From positions 145,216 to 209,215 of the forward strand of contig NZ_JAAIKE010000006.1 in NCBI RefSeq assembly GCF_010915705.1: 64,000 nt of DNA, in the 5' to 3' direction. The stretch comes from Pseudotabrizicola algicola. GTDB lineage: Bacteria > Pseudomonadota > Alphaproteobacteria > Rhodobacterales > Rhodobacteraceae. The stretch's first letter is position 1. Each line of letters starts with the position of its first letter. The notes under the pieces are model-generated. The model was not told the origin of the DNA, did no database searches, and saw only the letters and a program-made list of their open reading frames with translations. Shown one piece after another: positions 34,385 through 43,874 of the stretch. Both the position numbers and the translations under genes were made by a program.

Positions 34385-34402
34385 TGTCTCAGACCTGAGA
34401 CA
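34385..34402. promoter_or_regulatory. Perfect palindrome upstream of the aldehyde dehydrogenase gene
   Basis: TGTCTCAG-AC-CTGAGACA: 8-bp arms, 2-nt centre, directly after the regulator stop and 103 bp before the ALDH start. A good candidate site for the Fis-HTH regulator upstream, though a chance palindrome cannot be excluded. Confidence 0.6.
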
Positions 34403-34505
34403 CCCGCCCCCGCCACGAGACCTTGGTCGGGCTGACATCGCCCACCGCGTGCCGCAGCCTCCAGGCACACCCGGTGGAGGACCGGGCAGGTTTTGGAGGA
34501 CCAGC

Positions 34506-36026
34506 ATGAACCAGATGACCCAGGCGGAATACCGCGTCACCTCGCCGTTCCGCGCCCGCTACGACAACTTCATCGGCGGCACTTTCGTGCCCCCCGTCGA
34601 CGGCACCTACATGGACAACATCACGCCCATCACCGGCGCGAAGGTCTGCGAAGTCGCCCGTTCCGGCAAGAAAGACATCGACCTCGCCCTCGACGCGGCC
34701 CATGCCGCCAAGGACGCATGGGGCAAGACCAGCGCCGCCGAGCGCTCGAACATCCTGCTGCGCATCGCCGACCGGCTGGAAGCCAATCTCGACCTGCTGG
34801 CCGCCGCCGAGACATGGGACAACGGCAAGCCGATCCGCGAAACCACCTTCGCCGATATTCCGCTTTCCATCGACCATTTCCGCTACTTCGCAGGTGTCCT
34901 GCGCAGCCAGGAAGGCACGATGTCGGAAATCGACCATGACACCGTGGCCTATCACTTCCACGAACCGCTCGGCGTTGTCGGCCAGATCATCCCGTGGAAC
35001 TTCTCGATCCTGATGGCCGCGTGGAAACTTGCTCCGGCGCTGGCAGCGGGCAACTGCATCGTGATGAAGCCCGCCGAACAGACCCCCGCCGCCATCATGG
35101 TGCTGGCCGAACTCATCGCCGACCTGCTGCCGGCGGGCGTTCTGAACATCGTCAACGGGCTTGGCGCCGAAGCGGGCGACGCGCTGGTGCGTTCGGGCCG
35201 CATCGCCAAGATCGCCTTCACCGGATCGACCGCGACGGGCCGCAAGATCATGGAGGCCGCCACCGTCAACCTGATCCCTGTCACGCTCGAACTGGGCGGC
35301 AAGTCGCCCAACATCTTCTTCTCGGACGTGATGGCCGCCGACGATGCCTTCCTCGACAAGGCTGTGGAAGGCTTCGTGCTCTTTGCCTTCAACCAGGGCG
35401 AGGTCTGCACCTGCCCGAGCCGCGCCCTGATCCAGGAGGACATCTACGAGGAATTTATGGCCCGCTGCATCGCCCGCGTAAAGGCCATCCAGCAAGGCGA
35501 TCCGCGCGAGATGACAACGATGGTCGGCGCGCAGGCCTCAAAGATGCAGCATGACAAGATCATGTCCTACCTTGCCATCGGCCGCGAGGAAGGGGCCGAG
35601 GTGCTGGCCGGCGGCGGCGCCGCGCACTTCAACGGCGATCTGGCGGGCGGGTTCTACATCCAGCCCACGATCCTGAAAGGCCACAACAAGATGCGGGTGT
35701 TCCAGGAAGAAATCTTCGGCCCCGTGGTTTCGGTCACCACCTTCAAGGACGAAGCCGAGGCGCTCGCCATCGCCAATGACACGATGTATGGGCTCGGGGC
35801 CGGTGTCTGGACGCGGGACGGCACCCGCGCCTACCGCTTTGGCCGCGCGATCGAGGCAGGGCGCGTCTGGGTCAACAACTACCACGCCTATCCCGCCCAC
35901 GCGGCCTTTGGCGGCTACAAGCAATCCGGCATCGGGCGCGAGACGCACAAGATGATGCTGGACCATTACCAGCAGACCAAGAACATGCTGGTCAGCTACA
36001 ACCCCAACAAGCTGGGCTTCTTCTGA
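34506..36026 (+). CDS. NAD(P)-dependent aldehyde dehydrogenase (ExaC/AcoD type, probable acetaldehyde dehydrogenase)
   Basis: 506 residues. Catalytic Glu in LELGGKSPN, catalytic Cys in [16 protein letters not shown], cofactor motif [44 protein letters not shown], the QGDP motif and the C-terminus [19 protein letters not shown] are those of acetaldehyde dehydrogenases coupled to PQQ-alcohol dehydrogenases. It would oxidise the aldehyde made by the quinoprotein dehydrogenase at 46.3-48.1 kb. GGAGG start site; strong terminator after the stop. Confidence 0.93.
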   Translation: MNQMTQAEYRVTSPFRARYDNFIGGTFVPPVDGTYMDNITPITGAKVCEVARSGKKDIDLALDAAHAAKDAWGKTSAAERSNILLRIADRLEANLDLLAAAETWDNGKPIRETTFADIPLSIDHFRYFAGVLRSQEGTMSEIDHDTVAYHFHEPLGVVGQIIPWNFSILMAAWKLAPALAAGNCIVMKPAEQTPAAIMVLAELIADLLPAGVLNIVNGLGAEAGDALVRSGRIAKIAFTGSTATGRKIMEAATVNLIPVTLELGGKSPNIFFSDVMAADDAFLDKAVEGFVLFAFNQGEVCTCPSRALIQEDIYEEFMARCIARVKAIQQGDPREMTTMVGAQASKMQHDKIMSYLAIGREEGAEVLAGGGAAHFNGDLAGGFYIQPTILKGHNKMRVFQEEIFGPVVSVTTFKDEAEALAIANDTMYGLGAGVWTRDGTRAYRFGRAIEAGRVWVNNYHAYPAHAAFGGYKQSGIGRETHKMMLDHYQQTKNMLVSYNPNKLGFF

Positions 36027-36049
36027 CCCCGCCCCGACCGGCTTGCCAG

Positions 36050-36078
36050 ACCGGCCGCGCAACGCGCGGCCGGTTTTT
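36050..36078 (+). terminator. Rho-independent terminator after the aldehyde dehydrogenase
   Basis: ACCGGCCGCGC / GCGCGGCCGGT, 11-bp perfect stem, 3-nt loop, followed by TTTT. Strong form of terminator. Confidence 0.9.
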
Positions 36079-36144
36079 CCTTGCTCGGTGCCATATCCGC
36101 CGCCCGCAGACAAAAACCGCACAAAGGTCCGGCCGGGCTGCCCG

Positions 36145-36921
36145 TCACCCGCGCCGCCAGCGGTTCGCACGCCGCTCCAGCGGCTGGATCACCAAGGCAT
36201 CGACCGCAAGCATGATGATGACAAAACCCAAGGCATAGGCCAGCACCGCCGCGATGTCGAACATCTGGAACTTCATGTGGATCTGGAAGCCCACCCCCGA
36301 AGACCGACCCAGAAACTCGACGACAAGCACGATTTTCCAGATGATCGCCAATCCAAGCCGCGCACTGGTGGCAAAAAACGGGGCAAGCTGCGGCAGCACC
36401 ACATGGCGCAACCGTGCCAGCGGGGACAGGCGGAACACCTGCGCCATCTCTGCCAGATCGGGCCGCAAGGTGCGCGCGCCCTCCCGCATCGTGACAAGCA
36501 CCATCGCGGTCTTGTTGATCGTCACGGCAGCAATGGCCGCCGTCTCGTTCAGCCCGATCCACAGATAGCACAGCACGATCACCACAAGCGCGGGCAGGTT
36601 CAGGAAGATCGACACCCAAGGATCAAGCCAGCGGTTCAGCCGTGGCATCCGGCCCAGCAAGACCCCCAGAACCGTGCCAAAGATCATCGCCAGCCCAAAG
36701 GCCAGCACCACGCGCCCCAAGGTGGCCGAAATGTGCCGCCACAATCGGCCCGACTGCGCCTCGACCCACATCACACCGAGGACATCCGAGGGCGGCGGCA
36801 GGATGCGCGGATCTCCCCGCACCACGGAAAGCGCCCACCAGAACAGCACAAATCCCGTCACCGACAGGGCAAAGATCACTCGGCTGTGCAGGGCGCTCGT
36901 CTGGCTCATTTGCCCGAGCAT
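36145..36921 (-). CDS. ABC transporter permease, SsuC/TauC family
   Basis: 258 residues with about six membrane segments. The EAA-loop is EMAQVFRLSPLARLRHVVLPQLAPFF; IIWKIVLVVEFLGRSSGVGFQI is typical of nitrate/sulfonate/taurine-type permeases. The partner SBP and ATPase are not next to it but at 48330-49906, on the other side of the PQQ genes. It is divergent from the NosR-like gene with about 80 bp between. ATG 36909 is an alternative start; neither has a strong ribosome site. Confidence 0.85.
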   Translation of the reverse strand: MLGQMSQTSALHSRVIFALSVTGFVLFWWALSVVRGDPRILPPPSDVLGVMWVEAQSGRLWRHISATLGRVVLAFGLAMIFGTVLGVLLGRMPRLNRWLDPWVSIFLNLPALVVIVLCYLWIGLNETAAIAAVTINKTAMVLVTMREGARTLRPDLAEMAQVFRLSPLARLRHVVLPQLAPFFATSARLGLAIIWKIVLVVEFLGRSSGVGFQIHMKFQMFDIAAVLAYALGFVIIMLAVDALVIQPLERRANRWRRG

Positions 36922-36996
36922 AAAAGATTGGCCCCGCCTGTCGCGCGCGACCTTGGTCTAATGGAAGCCTCCGCAGCCCAAGGCATAGGTTTGCGC

Positions 36997-39063
36997 ATGC
37001 GGATGATGCTGTTTGCCCTGTTCTGGCTCTGTCAAAGCCTTGGCCTCATGGCCGAGACGCTGTCCCGCAGCACCATCGAGCCATTCATCGTGCCGCCTTA
37101 CGCCTTGGGCGAACCTGTCAATGACAAGGGGGTGTGGACGCTGCTGAACTCGGGCGGGGCCGAGGCGGGATATGTCTTTGAAACCGCCCAGATGGCCCCC
37201 CTGCCCGGTTTTTCCGGCGCGCCCGTCAACATGCTGGTCATGCTCGATCTGGATGGCCGCTTCATCGACGTGCGCCTGATCTCGCACAACGAGCCGATTT
37301 TCGTCTCGGGTCTGGGCGAAGCGCCGTTTCGCAAGTTTCTCGAACAATATCGCGGCCATTCCATCAATACGCCGATGGTGGTCGGCACCAGCTATGGCTC
37401 CGGTGCGGGGGATGGCGGTCTTGTCTATCTGGACGGTGTGGTCAAGGCCACGGCATCGGTGCGCATCGCGCATGAATCGATCCTCGCCGCCACCTTGCAG
37501 GTCGCGCGCGAGAAGATGCAGGGGGTGCAATCCGCGCCGCCCGCCTATCCCGACCCTGACCATGACGAGCCGCTGGATTGGGCCGCCCTGGTGGATCAGG
37601 GCATCGCCCGTAACCTGCGCGTCACCAATGCCGAGGTCGACGCCGCCTTCGCAGGCACCGTCTGGGCCGACGACGACCCCGAGGCCAGCGCCGACCCCGA
37701 GGGACTGTTCCTTGACCTCTGGCTTGTCGACATCGGGCCACCCGCCATTGCCCGCGCGGTCCTGCCGGCCGATGCCTTGGCCGAGCTTCAGGACTTTCTG
37801 TCAGTCTCCGGCTTTGACGAGCCCCTGCTGGTGATCGACGCGGGGCGGCACGGGTTGGTCGGACCCGATTTCGTGCGCAACACAGCGCCCGACCTGCTGG
37901 CGGCGACGCAAGACGGTCTGCCCATCGCCCTGCGGGATGCCGATCTCATCTTCTCGACCCTGCCCGATGTGCCAGAGGGCGTCGCCATGATCCTGCGCAC
38001 CGACCGGCGACTTGGTTTTGATCCGACCCGCGACTGGCAATTCGAGGCCAAGGCCCTGCGCGCGCATGGCATGTTCCAGCCCGAAATCGGCATGGTGGGC
38101 TTTTCGCTGACCCATGCCACGCCAGAGCGCTTCTTTGCCCGTGCCGAGGTGGCCGAACCCCTGCCCCCGTGGCTCGAGGCGCTGCGCAATCGCGCGGCGG
38201 ACCTTGTCGTGCTGGCACTGGCCCTGCCCGCCTTGCTCTGGGCCTTGGGGCCGCGCATGAACCGGCTTGCGGACCATCGCCACTACGGCGCGATCCGCCT
38301 GTCGGTTCTGGCCTTTGTCACGGGCTTTGTCGGCTGGTGGGGACAGGCGCAGCTTTCCATCGTCACGCCGCTTGCCGTCCTGCGCACCGCAGTCGAGGGC
38401 GGCAGCTTTGCCTATCTGCTCTACGACCCTGTCTCGCTTCTGGTCTGGGCGGTCACGCTGATCGGCTTTGTCCTCTGGGGCCGGGGGTTGTTTTGCGGCT
38501 GGCTCTGTCCCTTCGGCGCCCTGCAGGAGTTCGCCCATAAACTCGGCCGTCTGCTGCGCCTGCCCCGGCTGGAGCTTTCGGCCCGCTGGGACACCCGCGC
38601 CAAAGCCCTGAAATACCTGTTGCTCGCGGGGCTGGTCGCAACCGTGATCCTCGCCCCCGAGCATATCGACACCGCCGCCGAGATCGAACCCTTCAAGACC
38701 GCGATCACCACCTTCTTCCTGCGCGATGGCATCTATGTGGCCTATGCGGGCTTCTGGCTGGTGCTTGGCCTGTTCACCTTCAAGGGCTTTTGCCGCTATG
38801 TCTGTCCCTTGGGCGCGCTGATGGCGCTTGGCGGTCTGCTGCGCGGCCGCGACTGGATCGCAAGGCGCAAGGCCTGCGGCGCGCCGTGCCAGCTTTGCCG
38901 CGTCAAATGCAGTTACGGCGCGATCAAGCCGACAGGGCAGATTGTCTATTCTGAATGCTTCCAATGCCTTGACTGTGTCACCATTCACAATGACCCCACC
39001 CGCTGCGTTCCCCTGATCCTTGCCGCCAGGGGCCGCAGTCTGCAAAAGGCCCCCGCCGCATGA
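36997..39063 (+). CDS. NosR-like membrane flavo-iron-sulfur protein
   Basis: 688 residues, start at ATG 36997 (AGGT 6 nt upstream; 36961 has none). Signal peptide about 1-19. A periplasmic FMN-binding domain follows (about 70-170) with the ApbE attachment region LDGVVKATASV (likely Thr152). A large periplasmic region, then about five TMs from residue 402, carry CGWLCPFGALQEF (Cys500/504) and CRYVCPLGALM (Cys599/603). The C-terminal ferredoxin motifs are CGAPCQLCRVKC (627-638) and CFQCLDC (654-660). NosR serves N2O reductase, but no nos gene is here. It probably moves electrons across the membrane. Confidence 0.9.
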   Translation: MRMMLFALFWLCQSLGLMAETLSRSTIEPFIVPPYALGEPVNDKGVWTLLNSGGAEAGYVFETAQMAPLPGFSGAPVNMLVMLDLDGRFIDVRLISHNEPIFVSGLGEAPFRKFLEQYRGHSINTPMVVGTSYGSGAGDGGLVYLDGVVKATASVRIAHESILAATLQVAREKMQGVQSAPPAYPDPDHDEPLDWAALVDQGIARNLRVTNAEVDAAFAGTVWADDDPEASADPEGLFLDLWLVDIGPPAIARAVLPADALAELQDFLSVSGFDEPLLVIDAGRHGLVGPDFVRNTAPDLLAATQDGLPIALRDADLIFSTLPDVPEGVAMILRTDRRLGFDPTRDWQFEAKALRAHGMFQPEIGMVGFSLTHATPERFFARAEVAEPLPPWLEALRNRAADLVVLALALPALLWALGPRMNRLADHRHYGAIRLSVLAFVTGFVGWWGQAQLSIVTPLAVLRTAVEGGSFAYLLYDPVSLLVWAVTLIGFVLWGRGLFCGWLCPFGALQEFAHKLGRLLRLPRLELSARWDTRAKALKYLLLAGLVATVILAPEHIDTAAEIEPFKTAITTFFLRDGIYVAYAGFWLVLGLFTFKGFCRYVCPLGALMALGGLLRGRDWIARRKACGAPCQLCRVKCSYGAIKPTGQIVYSECFQCLDCVTIHNDPTRCVPLILAARGRSLQKAPAA

Positions 39064-39920
39064 AGCGCCGCCGCTTTCTCAGCATCACCGCCGCCGCATT
39101 GGCCTGGCCCCGTCTGGCGCAGGCAGAAACCGTCTGGCGCGGCACCGCCCTTGGCGCAGAAACCGAAGTGCGGCTCTACGGGCGGCAAGAGCAGGCCCAG
39201 ACAGCGCTTGCCGGTCTGGAGGCGCTGCTTGCACGGGTCGAAGACAGCTTCAGCCTTTACCGGACATCCGAGCTCACCCGCCTGAACCGCACGGGCAGGT
39301 TGCAGCCCAGCGCATGGTTCGCAGACCTGATGACCCTCTCGGCGCGGCTGAACCTGCTGACCGGCGGGGCGTTTGATCCCAGCGTGCAGCCCCTGTGGAC
39401 AGCGCTTGCCGAAGGCCATCCGCCGCGCGGCCCCGTCGGCTGGCATCACATCACGCTTGGACCAGAGATCACCCTTGCCAACGGGCAGGCGCTGACGTTC
39501 AACGGCATTGCCCAAGGCTTTGCCACCGATCTTGTCCGCCATCACCTCGCCGGTCACGGCTTTGCCAAGGCGCTTGTCAACATCGGTGAACTGGCCGCGA
39601 TGGGCGGCCCGTTCCGTCTGGGCATCGAAGACCCCGAGGCGGGGCTTCTGGCGCAATGGCACCTGCGCAACAGCGCGCTTGCCGTCTCCTCGGCGCGGGC
39701 CACGCTGGTGGGCGGCAAGCCGCACCTGCTGCACCCCGCCGGCCTGCCCTTGCTCTGGTCAACCGTCGCGGTTCAGGCCCAAAGCGCGGCGCTGGCGGAT
39801 GGGCTGTCCACCGCGCTCGTCTTCCTGACGCAAGACCGGATCGCCGCGCTCAAACAGCAGATGCCCGAGGTGTCGCGCATCGCCCTCGTCGATCCTGCGG
39901 GCAACCTGATGACCCTTTAG
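39060..39920 (+). CDS. apbE: FAD:protein FMN transferase ApbE (NosX-like)
   Basis: 286 residues with a twin-arginine-like signal, RRRFLSITAAALAWPRLAQA. The ApbE signature is visible: LEALLARVEDSFSLYRTSELTRLN, TGGAFDPSVQPLW, NGIAQGFATDLVRHHLAGHG and NIGELAAMGG. It hooks FMN from FAD onto Thr/Ser of target proteins in the periplasm. The start overlaps the NosR-like stop (ATGA), which makes the NosR-like FMN domain the obvious target. Confidence 0.92.
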   Translation: MKRRRFLSITAAALAWPRLAQAETVWRGTALGAETEVRLYGRQEQAQTALAGLEALLARVEDSFSLYRTSELTRLNRTGRLQPSAWFADLMTLSARLNLLTGGAFDPSVQPLWTALAEGHPPRGPVGWHHITLGPEITLANGQALTFNGIAQGFATDLVRHHLAGHGFAKALVNIGELAAMGGPFRLGIEDPEAGLLAQWHLRNSALAVSSARATLVGGKPHLLHPAGLPLLWSTVAVQAQSAALADGLSTALVFLTQDRIAALKQQMPEVSRIALVDPAGNLMTL

Positions 39921-39932
39921 GCCGCGCCACCC

Positions 39933-40862
39933 CTAGCGATCGGGCGGCAAAAAGTGCAGCCCATAGGCGGCATAGGCCGCTTCGATCCGGCCATCGCCCA
40001 AGGCGGCCGTAATCGCATCATCCAGCGCATAGGCCAGATCGCGGTGGCTGTGATGCACCGCAATCCCGACTGTCCACGACGACAGGGCAAAGTTCGGCAA
40101 GGGCGGGCGGTGAACGGCAATCCCCTCTGCAAGCGCGAACTCCAGTTGCGCCAGAGGCCCCATCGCCGCCATCACCTCCCCTTGCGCCAGCGCGGCCATC
40201 CCTTCCGCCATCGCGCCAAATCGGCGGATGTTGGGGCCGATCTGCCCCCCCGGAAAGGCAGTCAGATAGAAGTCGGCAATGGAGTCATTCTCCACCGCGA
40301 CCGTATCAAACCGGAAAAAGGCCGGCACAGGGGCGTCATCGTGGCGGTCCTTGTCCGATGGCACGGCATCGGGATAGGCCTCGCGCGAATAGGCAATCGC
40401 AATCTGTTCGTTGGCATATTGGCCCGTAAAGACAACCTGTTCCACCAGACAGGTGAAGGCGCTGTTATAGGGCACCCGCAGCATCACGTTGGAAACGGGT
40501 TCACGCTGCACCGTGCCGCGCCAGACATAGCTCATCAGGTCGGTCTGAAGCGTCTCGCCCGCCTGAACAAAGCGGAACTCGGGCTGCACCCCCAAGCCTT
40601 CGGCCAGAATGCGCCCCACTTCGATGTCGACGCCCTTCGGGGTCTCCCCCTCTTGCCAGCTATAGGGCGGAAAATCCTCGTAGACCGCGATGGTCAGGGT
40701 GCCACGGTCCACGATTTCGTCGAGGGTCTGCCCGACAAACTCGCGCGCGGTGTTTTGCGGGCGCTGCCCGGGCGCGACGTTTTCACATCGCGCAAAGGCA
40801 ACGCCCCCCGCAGAGACGAAACAGCCGACCGCCAAGCCAAGGGCCAAGCCCAGCCGCCGCAT
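39933..40862 (-). CDS. Quinoprotein-dehydrogenase-associated binding protein (MxaJ/XoxJ type)
   Basis: 309 residues, ATG at 40862, 2 bp after the cytochrome stop. Signal peptide ends at GGVAFA. The type II solute-binding fold begins TLDEIVDRGTLTIAVYEDFPPYSWQEGETPKGVDIEVGRILAEGLGV, as in MxaJ/XoxJ, which help mature methanol dehydrogenases. Extra features are VWRGTVQREPVSNVMLRVPYN and an unusually divergent C-half. Encoded with a PedF-like cytochrome, the pair probably serves the quinoprotein at 46.3-48.1 kb. Confidence 0.85.
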   Translation of the reverse strand: MRRLGLALGLAVGCFVSAGGVAFARCENVAPGQRPQNTAREFVGQTLDEIVDRGTLTIAVYEDFPPYSWQEGETPKGVDIEVGRILAEGLGVQPEFRFVQAGETLQTDLMSYVWRGTVQREPVSNVMLRVPYNSAFTCLVEQVVFTGQYANEQIAIAYSREAYPDAVPSDKDRHDDAPVPAFFRFDTVAVENDSIADFYLTAFPGGQIGPNIRRFGAMAEGMAALAQGEVMAAMGPLAQLEFALAEGIAVHRPPLPNFALSSWTVGIAVHHSHRDLAYALDDAITAALGDGRIEAAYAAYGLHFLPPDR

Positions 40863-40864
40863 GG

Positions 40865-41545
40865 TCAATTCGCTGCCGACAGCCCGATCGTCAGGGCATC
40901 GGTCGCATGTTTGACCCCCTCGGCGGTGCCATTCAGCGCCAGCGCCGCCCGTTTGGCCGCGCTATCGGCAATCGGTGCGCCCGATGCTGTCTTGGCCTCC
41001 AAGGCAATTGCCATCAGCTCCTCCCTGATCGCCGCCTCGTCGCCGCCCCCAGCGGCCAGTTCGCTCCGGATTTCGCCAAGACGTGCGGTAAAGGCATCCA
41101 GCGCCCCGTCCTCGGGTCTGGTCTCGATATAGGTCCGGATGGCCCATGCTGCCTTCTGGCCCAGCACATCCCCGAAGGCAGGCATCTTGGTGGTGCCGTC
41201 CTGGGTGTAGCCGTGGCGGAAGCGCTCCACATACCATTCATCACCATATTCCGCCGCCTCCAGATAGCGCAGGTCCGGTGCCAACCCGCCCGAGACAACG
41301 CCAAGCCCGTGGCAGCGCGCGCAGTTCTGGTTGTAGGCGCTGTCACCGATCGTGACAGCGGTCCACCATACCTCGTTCCCCGCCGCCTCGGCGCGATATG
41401 GGTTCTCGATGAGCCATTCCTCTCCTACATCCGGCAGGGCATCGGTGTTGACTGGCTGCGGGGCCACGTCGCCATGCGCAAACGCCATCGTGGCCATTCC
41501 AAACGCGACGACAAAAGCGCTCGCTCCACGAAAATCCCTGGTCAT
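40865..41545 (-). CDS. pedF: Cytochrome c-550, PedF/XoxG-like
   Basis: 226 residues, start after GGGAGG. Signal peptide about 1-23. A single haem c site, CARCH (Cys75, Cys78, His79), with a likely distal Met121 in TTKMPAFGDVLG. The pattern DALPDVGEEWLIENPYR and QKAAWAIRTYIETRP matches the c-type electron acceptors of PQQ-alcohol dehydrogenases (PedF). It carries electrons from the dehydrogenase to the terminal oxidase. Upstream member of the XoxJ-like pair. Confidence 0.88.
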   Translation of the reverse strand: MTRDFRGASAFVVAFGMATMAFAHGDVAPQPVNTDALPDVGEEWLIENPYRAEAAGNEVWWTAVTIGDSAYNQNCARCHGLGVVSGGLAPDLRYLEAAEYGDEWYVERFRHGYTQDGTTKMPAFGDVLGQKAAWAIRTYIETRPEDGALDAFTARLGEIRSELAAGGGDEAAIREELMAIALEAKTASGAPIADSAAKRAALALNGTAEGVKHATDALTIGLSAAN

Positions 41546-41708
41546 GCTGTGGTCCTCCCTCGGTGTTCGCAGATGTGCTAACCCATCGCCGCCGCGGCCG
41601 GATATTGGACTTTCGTGGCGATCACCGCCCCGCCCCCCCAAACCGCGACCATAGTCGAATTGCCCGCAGGGGTCTTGGTCCGGACTGTGAGGTCAGGGAG
41701 ACAGACAT

Positions 41709-42896
41709 ATGCCGCACTGGACAAGATGGGCAGCCGTTTGCGCTGCAACCGCATTGGCCTTGCCATGCAGTGCCGCCGCGCAAGCGGCGAAAACCGACGT
41801 GCCGATCCTGTATCTGCGTCAGGAAATCAAGCAGCCTCCGGTGTTGTCCAATCTGGACCCCGTGCCGGAAGACCTCGGTCTGGCGGGGGCAAAGCTCGCC
41901 GTCACCGACAACCAGACAACCGGCGCTTTCCTTGGCCATGACTACAGGCTGGACATCATCAGCGTGGCCCCGGGCGAGGATCTGACCGGCGCCGCGCGGC
42001 AAGGGCTGGCGATGGCGCCTTTCGTGCTGCTCGACGGCACGGCCTCCGATCTTCTGGCCATCGCAGACCTGCCCGAAGCGCAGGGAAAGCTGCTGTTCAA
42101 CGTCAGCGCGGGCGATGCGTCGCTGCGATCCGCCGATTGCCGCGCCAATCTGCTGCACACCCTGCCCGAAGACGCCGCCCGCACCGATGCCCTGATGCAA
42201 TTCCTTGTGGCCAAGCAATGGCGCAAACTGGCGATGATCGTCGGGCCCACCCCGAACGATCAGGCCTATGCCGACTCCTTGCGCAGATCGGCGGCCAAGT
42301 TCGGCCTTGCCATCCTCGGCGAAAAGGCATGGACCTTCGACACTGACCTGCGCGAGTCGACGATGGCCGAAGTGCCTCGCTTTACCCAGGACCTGCCCGA
42401 CCATGATGTGCTGCTGGTTGCCGATCCCACCGACGATTTCGGGCGCTACATCCTGCACAACACATGGCTGCCGCGCCCTGTCGCCGGAAGCCACGGACTG
42501 CATGCCGAAGCCTGGGCGCCGGTGGTGGAATCCTGGGGCGCGGTGCAGCTTCAGAACCGGTTCGAGGCATCGGCTGGGCGCGACATGCGCAGCCGTGATT
42601 ACGCGGCCTGGCTGGCGGTGCGCAGCATCGGCGAGGCGGTCACACGCACCGGCTCTGCCGATCCGGCAAATCTGCGCGCCTTCCTGCTGTCGGATGCTTT
42701 CCAGCAAGACGGCTTCAAGGGCCGCGCCCTGACCTACAGGGCGTGGAATGGCCAGATGCGGCAACCCGTCGCCATCGTGAACGACCGCGCCCTGGTGGCA
42801 ATGGCCCCCATCGAAGGCTTTCTGCACCAGCGCAACGAAACCGACAGTCTGGGGCTGGACCAGCCCGAAAGCGACTGCACTGCCTTCGGGGGATAA
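41709..42896 (+). CDS. PQQ-alcohol-system ABC-type substrate-binding protein (branched-chain amino-acid-binding-like)
   Basis: 395 residues. Signal peptide to about residue 26. The fold is a Leu/Ile/Val-binding-like periplasmic protein (VPILYLRQEIKQPP, DYRLDIISVAPGEDL, FLVAKQWRKLAMIVGPTPNDQAYADSLRRSAAKFG). It belongs to the group found with the Ped-type ABC genes. It opens an operon of beta-propeller, small secreted protein, ATPase and permease (41709-45848), all within a few bases. Ligand unknown. Confidence 0.84.
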   Translation: MPHWTRWAAVCAATALALPCSAAAQAAKTDVPILYLRQEIKQPPVLSNLDPVPEDLGLAGAKLAVTDNQTTGAFLGHDYRLDIISVAPGEDLTGAARQGLAMAPFVLLDGTASDLLAIADLPEAQGKLLFNVSAGDASLRSADCRANLLHTLPEDAARTDALMQFLVAKQWRKLAMIVGPTPNDQAYADSLRRSAAKFGLAILGEKAWTFDTDLRESTMAEVPRFTQDLPDHDVLLVADPTDDFGRYILHNTWLPRPVAGSHGLHAEAWAPVVESWGAVQLQNRFEASAGRDMRSRDYAAWLAVRSIGEAVTRTGSADPANLRAFLLSDAFQQDGFKGRALTYRAWNGQMRQPVAIVNDRALVAMAPIEGFLHQRNETDSLGLDQPESDCTAFGG

Positions 42897-42897
42897 G

Positions 42898-43863
42898 ATG
42901 AAACGCCTTGCACTCCTGCTCCTGACCGTCGCCCTGCCGCTTCACGCCGGTGAAATCTGGGTCACGAACGAAAAGGATGACACCATTTCCGTGATCGACA
43001 CCGACACGCTCGAGGTGGTCCGGACCATTCCCACCGGCGAGCGTCCGCGCGGCATCACCTTTTCCAAGGACTTCAGCCGCGTCTACATCTGCGCCTCGGA
43101 CAGCGACACGGTGCAGGTCATGGACCCGGATACGGGCGCCATCCTGTTTGACCTGCCCTCGGGCGAAGACCCCGAGCAATTCGTTCTGGCCCCCGATGAC
43201 CGCCATATCTACATCGCGAACGAGGATGATGCCGTCACCACCGTGGTTGATACCCAGACCCGTCAGGTGGTGGCCCAAATCAATGTGGGCATAGAACCCG
43301 AAGGCATGGCGATCTCGCCCGATGGCAAGATCGCGATCACCACCTCGGAAACCACCAACATGGCGCATTGGATCGACACCGCCAGCCACAGCCTCTTTGC
43401 CAATACCCTCGTCGACAGCCGCCCCCGCCATGCCGAATTCACCGCTGATGGCACGACGCTCTGGGTGTCGTCGGAAATCGGCGGCACCATCACGGTGTTC
43501 AACGTGGCCGACCAGACGGAAATCGGAAAGATCCGTTTCGCCATCACGGGGGTGAACGCCGATCTGGTCCAGCCTGTCGGCTTCAAGTTCAACCCTGAAG
43601 GCACCAAGGCCTTCGTCGCCCTTGGCCCCTCCAACCATGTGGCCGTGGTCAACATGCAAAGCCTCAGCGTCGAGAAATACATCCTCGTCGGCCGCCGCGT
43701 GTGGCACATGGCCTTTTCCCCCGACAATTCACAACTCTTCACCACCAACGGCGTTTCGGGCGATGTCACCGTGATCGATGTCGCGCGGGAAGAGGCGGTC
43801 AAATCCATCAAGGTCGGCCGTTTTCCGTGGGGCGCAGCCATGCGGCCCACCAAGTCAAACTGA
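42898..43863 (+). CDS. PQQ-system YVTN beta-propeller protein
   Basis: 321 residues with a short signal peptide (about 1-16). Repeats of about 42 residues are visible (WVTNEKDDTISVIDTDTLEVVRTIPTGERPRGITFS, VYICASDSDTVQVMDPDTGAILFDLPSGEDPEQFVLAPD, IYIANEDDAVTTVVDTQTRQVVAQINVG), giving a seven-blade propeller. A periplasmic partner of the Ped-type ABC system by family, role unknown. One base separates it from the binding-protein stop. Confidence 0.88.
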   Translation: MKRLALLLLTVALPLHAGEIWVTNEKDDTISVIDTDTLEVVRTIPTGERPRGITFSKDFSRVYICASDSDTVQVMDPDTGAILFDLPSGEDPEQFVLAPDDRHIYIANEDDAVTTVVDTQTRQVVAQINVGIEPEGMAISPDGKIAITTSETTNMAHWIDTASHSLFANTLVDSRPRHAEFTADGTTLWVSSEIGGTITVFNVADQTEIGKIRFAITGVNADLVQPVGFKFNPEGTKAFVALGPSNHVAVVNMQSLSVEKYILVGRRVWHMAFSPDNSQLFTTNGVSGDVTVIDVAREEAVKSIKVGRFPWGAAMRPTKSN

Positions 43864-43874
43864 AAGGAACTTTG

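Noticed and set aside
34403..34505. Sigma-54 promoter for the aldehyde dehydrogenase
   Set aside because: No clear TGGCAC-N5-TTGC element, and the adjacent regulator lacks the AAA+ domain needed for sigma-54.
36043..36996. In-frame N-terminal extension of the NosR-like protein
   Set aside because: It overlaps the divergent permease gene, contains the ALDH terminator and reads as low-complexity; a signal peptide begins at 36997.
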